The notes beneath the pieces were generated by a model. The model searched no databases. It was not told the DNA's origin and saw only the letters and a program-made list of their open reading frames with translations. From Lachnospiraceae bacterium (GTDB taxonomy: Bacteria; Bacillota; Clostridia; Lachnospirales; Lachnospiraceae), in the NCBI GenBank assembly GCA_017387565.1, contig JAFOEY010000018.1, positions 1 to 64,000 of the forward strand: a stretch of DNA of 64,000 bases, written 5' to 3'. Every line of letters begins with the position of its first letter. The first letter of the stretch is position 1. Below are positions 61,211 to 64,000 of this stretch, one piece after another. A program made the translations under genes and the position numbers.

Positions 61211-61879
61211 TTAATCCGGAGAGTCCAATCTTTCGTATTTTGTTTTTAATTCAAACAGTAATGCATTAATTGAATCAGCATGTTCAAAATAAGGTTCTAA
61301 TGCTAAGATCATTTGTTCTGTTTGCTGTCCAATCATTAACGCTGTTTGTTGATCCAAATTGCCATCATTATTTTCCCAACAATCCTGAAGCATTTTTTGA
61401 ATTGAAATTCTGGCATGATCATAACCTTTTATCCTTCTTGCTCTTTGCAAAGAATCGATGTCAAGAAATTTTCTCAGCTCACTTATATATCTTCCATAGC
61501 CATATGCCATCGGGAATCTTTCTTCATTTCTCAATAGTTCTATGTAAAGAGTATTCAAATATTCTTTTACTTCATTGAAGTTCTCATCATATCCCGTTAC
61601 AGCCTCGTCAAACAATCTCATGACAACAACCGGATTATTATCTGTATTCTTGCAAAGTCTATCGATTTTACCTTTAAAATCTTTAATATTCTTCGCAAAT
61701 AACTCGGCTTTTTCTGATTGTTCAAGTATTTTTCCAATTATCTCTTTTTCCTTTTCACGATTATCCTGTTCTATTCGTTCCTCTTTCCGTGCTCTTTTTT
61801 CACCTAATAACTGGATTATTGCAATAATCAGGGCTAAAACAGCCAGAACAGTTTCAATTACAAGACTTAAAATATCCAT
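61211..61879 (-). CDS. Membrane-anchored coiled-coil protein
   Basis: A 222-residue protein with one N-terminal transmembrane helix (ILSLVIETVLAVLALIIAIIQ), a charged coiled coil (about 28-75) and a helical domain. Not recognised. The ATG at 61,879 is preferred; a TTG at 61,888 lies only two bases from the GGAG. It may be an anchor or a phage-defence-like small membrane protein, but nothing beyond topology supports that. Confidence 0.6.
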   Translation of the reverse strand: MDILSLVIETVLAVLALIIAIIQLLGEKRARKEERIEQDNREKEKEIIGKILEQSEKAELFAKNIKDFKGKIDRLCKNTDNNPVVVMRLFDEAVTGYDENFNEVKEYLNTLYIELLRNEERFPMAYGYGRYISELRKFLDIDSLQRARRIKGYDHARISIQKMLQDCWENNDGNLDQQTALMIGQQTEQMILALEPYFEHADSINALLFELKTKYERLDSPD

Positions 61880-62118
61880 AATTTCCAATTCTCCTTATTG
61901 ATAATAATTATGATTATTATATTTTATTTTTGATATCAATACAACCATCTCAACATGCATTGACTTTACTTTGCATTAACATTCACGGCAACTTTGTGTT
62001 TTATCATTTATGCACCTTTCCCACCTTTTCCATTAATATCTTTTTATCTATTACATCTGCCATTTTTTAGACGCAAACATTGTGGCTATAATATACTAAA
62101 TCATATAAATGTATTATT

Positions 62119-62221
62119 TGATACCAGGGTCAAAAGGTATGACTTTAGGATTGCGAGAGCACAAAGTGCGTAGCAATCCGTTGGTATCATGGGGGCAAAA
62201 TACCTTTTGACCCCAACATCA
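62119..62221. repeat. Palindromic TIR element, copy C
   Basis: TGATACCAGGGTCAAAAGGT at the left and the inverse of TGATGTTGGGGTCAAAAGGT at the right. Inside is the hairpin GGATTGC/GCAATCC (about 62,148-62,179). ATTATT flanks it on both sides (62,113-62,118 and 62,221-62,226). Confidence 0.7.
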
Positions 62222-62261
62222 TTATTATCGGGGAATGTATTTCAAAATCGGGGGAAAACAT

Positions 62262-62952
62262 ATGTGTAAAGAATTCATAGTTAATAAAAAGAAACTGATT
62301 CACATGCTTATCAGCAATACACCAATTGCGTACATCATAATGGATGATCGTAATCGCATCCATTATGTGAATGACAGCTTTTTAAAACTTCGCGGTCTGG
62401 AATGGGATAAAACGATCGGAGAGCTCTGCTATAACATTTCAAACGGAGGAACACATTGCCCATATTGCGCCATATCACAGGCTATGGAAACCGGTTGTAA
62501 AACAATGCTGCAACGCAAGGATATTCTTCCTAACGGACAGGTCCGCTATATTGATGATTATGCAATTCCTTTATATCGTGACAAGCGCACAGGTCCCCTG
62601 AGGTTATGTACTGGTTTGCGAAAGCAATATTGTAAAATTTGCAAATGATCTGATTCGTAAGGACTGTATCAGAATGCAGCGCAATGTACCATCCGGAACA
62701 TGTATATTTGATTTATACCAAAAAGAATTGTCAGATGGTTCAAATATTTATACGATGTATGTAATAATTAATCGTACGGAAGAAGTTACGATGCGTTCAA
62801 AACTCCAGCGCGGATATTTACAAATAGTAAATATCCTACAGGATATGTTACATAGCGACATGATTGATGCGGATATTGTATCTCAGGAAAAACTGAACGA
62901 AATAAAAGACCAGGCGGAAGCAATTGCATGTAAATATGGATTGTATCATTAA
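62262..62952 (+). pseudogene. PAS domain protein with frameshift
   Basis: The first frame (62,262-62,648) encodes a PAS domain (MLISNTPIAYIIMDDRNRIHYVNDSFLKLRG) with a cysteine pair (HCPYCAI). After about 62,600 the protein continues in another frame (GYVLVCESNIVKFANDLIRK) into MQRNVPSGTCIFDLY and a helical C-terminus ending at 62,952. The two frames together give one protein of about 229 residues. A one-base insertion, a sequencing error or a programmed shift could explain it. GGGGGA precedes the ATG. Confidence 0.7.
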
Positions 62953-62959
62953 ATGGTCT

Positions 62960-63742
62960 TTACATCTCAATCATTATAACAGACAGATCATCTTTCGATT
63001 CACCTTCCAATGCAGCCTCCACAAATCTCTCCAGGACAACCTTTGGATCTTCATGACTAGTGAATAGTGCTGCAAATTCATCCGCTGGCAAATGACCTAA
63101 ATGATCATGAATTCCATCGCTTGTCATAATAATCCTTTCCCCTGCGTTCAGTTCTGCCATTGTGACATCCAGCTCCTCTTCTATTATGTGCGGATTCATT
63201 CCCAGATGGGTTGTGAGCATAAACTGTTGTGGAGATCCGATAATATCATCCACAGATATCCCCTGTGGTGCACCTGATATCTTTTTGTCATTTAGCAAAT
63301 CCCTATATACGTTGCGGTCTGTTGTCAGGCAGATTGGCCCCATTTCATTCACCTTGTACAGTCTGCTGTTTCCAAGCTGGCAAATAAACATACCTTCCTC
63401 CAGCTTTGCCAAAAGAGTAAGAGTGCTGCCAGTTCTGCTACAACATGTGGTCAAATCACCGATCTCGTAAATCACTCTGTTCTGCTCGAATATTTTGTCG
63501 CAGATTTTGTGAATTGTAAGCTCACTTCTGTCAAGGGACGCAAGGCCAAGGAGTGCAAGCCCAGATGCAACCTCCCCTCTGTTGCTGCCACCTATTCCAT
63601 CAGCCACAGCCACCAGACAATGATCTGAAAGATCAAACTCATGATATCCACCTTTAATCACAGTATCATTAATTAATACTGCATCCTCACAAACTCCTTT
63701 TTCATGAGATAATCCTTTTTTTACATAAGCATATGCCTTCAT
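62960..63742 (-). CDS. PP2C-type Ser/Thr protein phosphatase
   Basis: A 260-residue metal-dependent phosphatase. Visible motifs are CEDAVLIND, VAVADGIGGSNRGEVAS (the DG metal motif), SRTGSTLTLLA, LGNSRLY, MTSDGIHDHL and SKDDLSVIMIE. It overlaps the AAA+ gene by four bases (ATGA), so the two act together, probably in a kinase/phosphatase-controlled AAA+ system whose other genes lie beyond the window. Confidence 0.92.
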   Translation of the reverse strand: MKAYAYVKKGLSHEKGVCEDAVLINDTVIKGGYHEFDLSDHCLVAVADGIGGSNRGEVASGLALLGLASLDRSELTIHKICDKIFEQNRVIYEIGDLTTCCSRTGSTLTLLAKLEEGMFICQLGNSRLYKVNEMGPICLTTDRNVYRDLLNDKKISGAPQGISVDDIIGSPQQFMLTTHLGMNPHIIEEELDVTMAELNAGERIIMTSDGIHDHLGHLPADEFAALFTSHEDPKVVLERFVEAALEGESKDDLSVIMIEM

Positions 63743-64000
63743 AATCTAATTCCCTCTACGTCTATAACTACCTGCGCCGAATCAGTATCAATTCCTTTTA
63801 CAGTAATAATGGTATCATGTAACATATCATTATCAAGCATGTAAGCGGCCAGCGGATTTAGCAACAGCTTCTCCACTACGTTGCCTACGCCTCGGCCACC
63901 ATTGTCAAGGTTTGAAAAGGATTTCTCCAAAAGCAAATGAACTGCCTCTTCCTCTATATGCAGTTCCACTCTGCTTTCATCCTTTAGCTTGTTCTGTATC
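63739..64000 (-). CDS. AAA+ ATPase C-terminal end (partial)
   Basis: The last 86 codons of a gene that enters from the right edge. VELHIEEEAVHLLLEKSF, then DNGGRGVGNVVEKLLLNPLA and a final strand VVIDVEGIRL match the C-terminal small domain of Clp/HSP100-like AAA+ proteins (G-G-R-G motif). A GTG at about 63,969 is only an internal codon. What the full protein does cannot be told from this window. Confidence 0.7.
   Translation of the reverse strand, partial: IQNKLKDESRVELHIEEEAVHLLLEKSFSNLDNGGRGVGNVVEKLLLNPLAAYMLDNDMLHDTIITVKGIDTDSAQVVIDVEGIRL

Overview
The window looks like chromosomal DNA of a low-GC, spore-forming Clostridia of the Lachnospiraceae type. The evidence is the low GC, the AGGAGG-type ribosome binding sites with several TTG starts, a T-box in front of ileS, a spoVT gene with a sigma-G-like promoter, and a set of family-typical genes (DUF5711, DUF5688, MobV, UMF1-type MFS). 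No species call is possible from sequence reading alone.

Left chromosomal part (1-30.3 kb). The window opens inside the leader of an rRNA operon that reads leftwards out of the window. Next comes a minus-strand block: Uma2-type nuclease, CvpA, DUF5711 and LysM proteins, then a probable pfkA-dnaX-ybaB-recR-galM run. A RluA-type pseudouridine synthase reads the other way. It is followed by an ABC transporter with a YtrA/GntR regulator and its operator, a metallo-beta-lactamase-AroA fusion, an isochorismatase-like hydrolase, a HTH/zinc-ribbon membrane protein, an aconitase-family hydratase and glycogen phosphorylase. A small island (ORF6N protein, XRE regulator, lipoprotein) is flanked by copies of the sseB 3' end. 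Then come sseB and T-box-controlled ileS.

Mobile element (30,366-54,139). spoVT is split in two by a 23,771-bp integrative mobilizable element. The 3' part lies at 29,915-30,361 and the 5' part with its promoter at 54,115-54,352. The ends share a TCG core and carry inverted 22-base arms. Joining the two outer halves restores an uninterrupted SpoVT reading frame. The element carries a large serine recombinase, MobV relaxase, Rep_3-like initiator with iteron-like repeats, ArdC-like antirestriction protein, complete type I restriction-modification system, group II intron, a serine-recombinase-fold protein that has lost its catalytic residues, a five-copy 22-bp box array, three near-identical 5' leaders and a cluster of small genes. 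A protein with a possible ADP-ribosyltransferase fold sits at the left end.

Right chromosomal part (54.2-64 kb). This holds UMF1-type MFS, zinc-dependent phospholipase C, MutS-like ATPase, TetR regulator, double hemerythrin, HAD phosphatase, a membrane-anchored coiled coil, a frameshifted PAS protein, a PP2C phosphatase and the C-terminal end of a AAA+ ATPase that runs off the window. A family of palindromic terminal-inverted-repeat elements (981, 13,701, 60,224 and 62,119) is scattered through the chromosomal parts. A separate 236-bp nested inverted repeat lies at 13,412.

The main biological idea is that the element behaves like the skin-type intervening elements of spore formers: spoVT should be non-functional while the element is integrated and restored on excision. 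Whether excision is tied to sporulation is inference.
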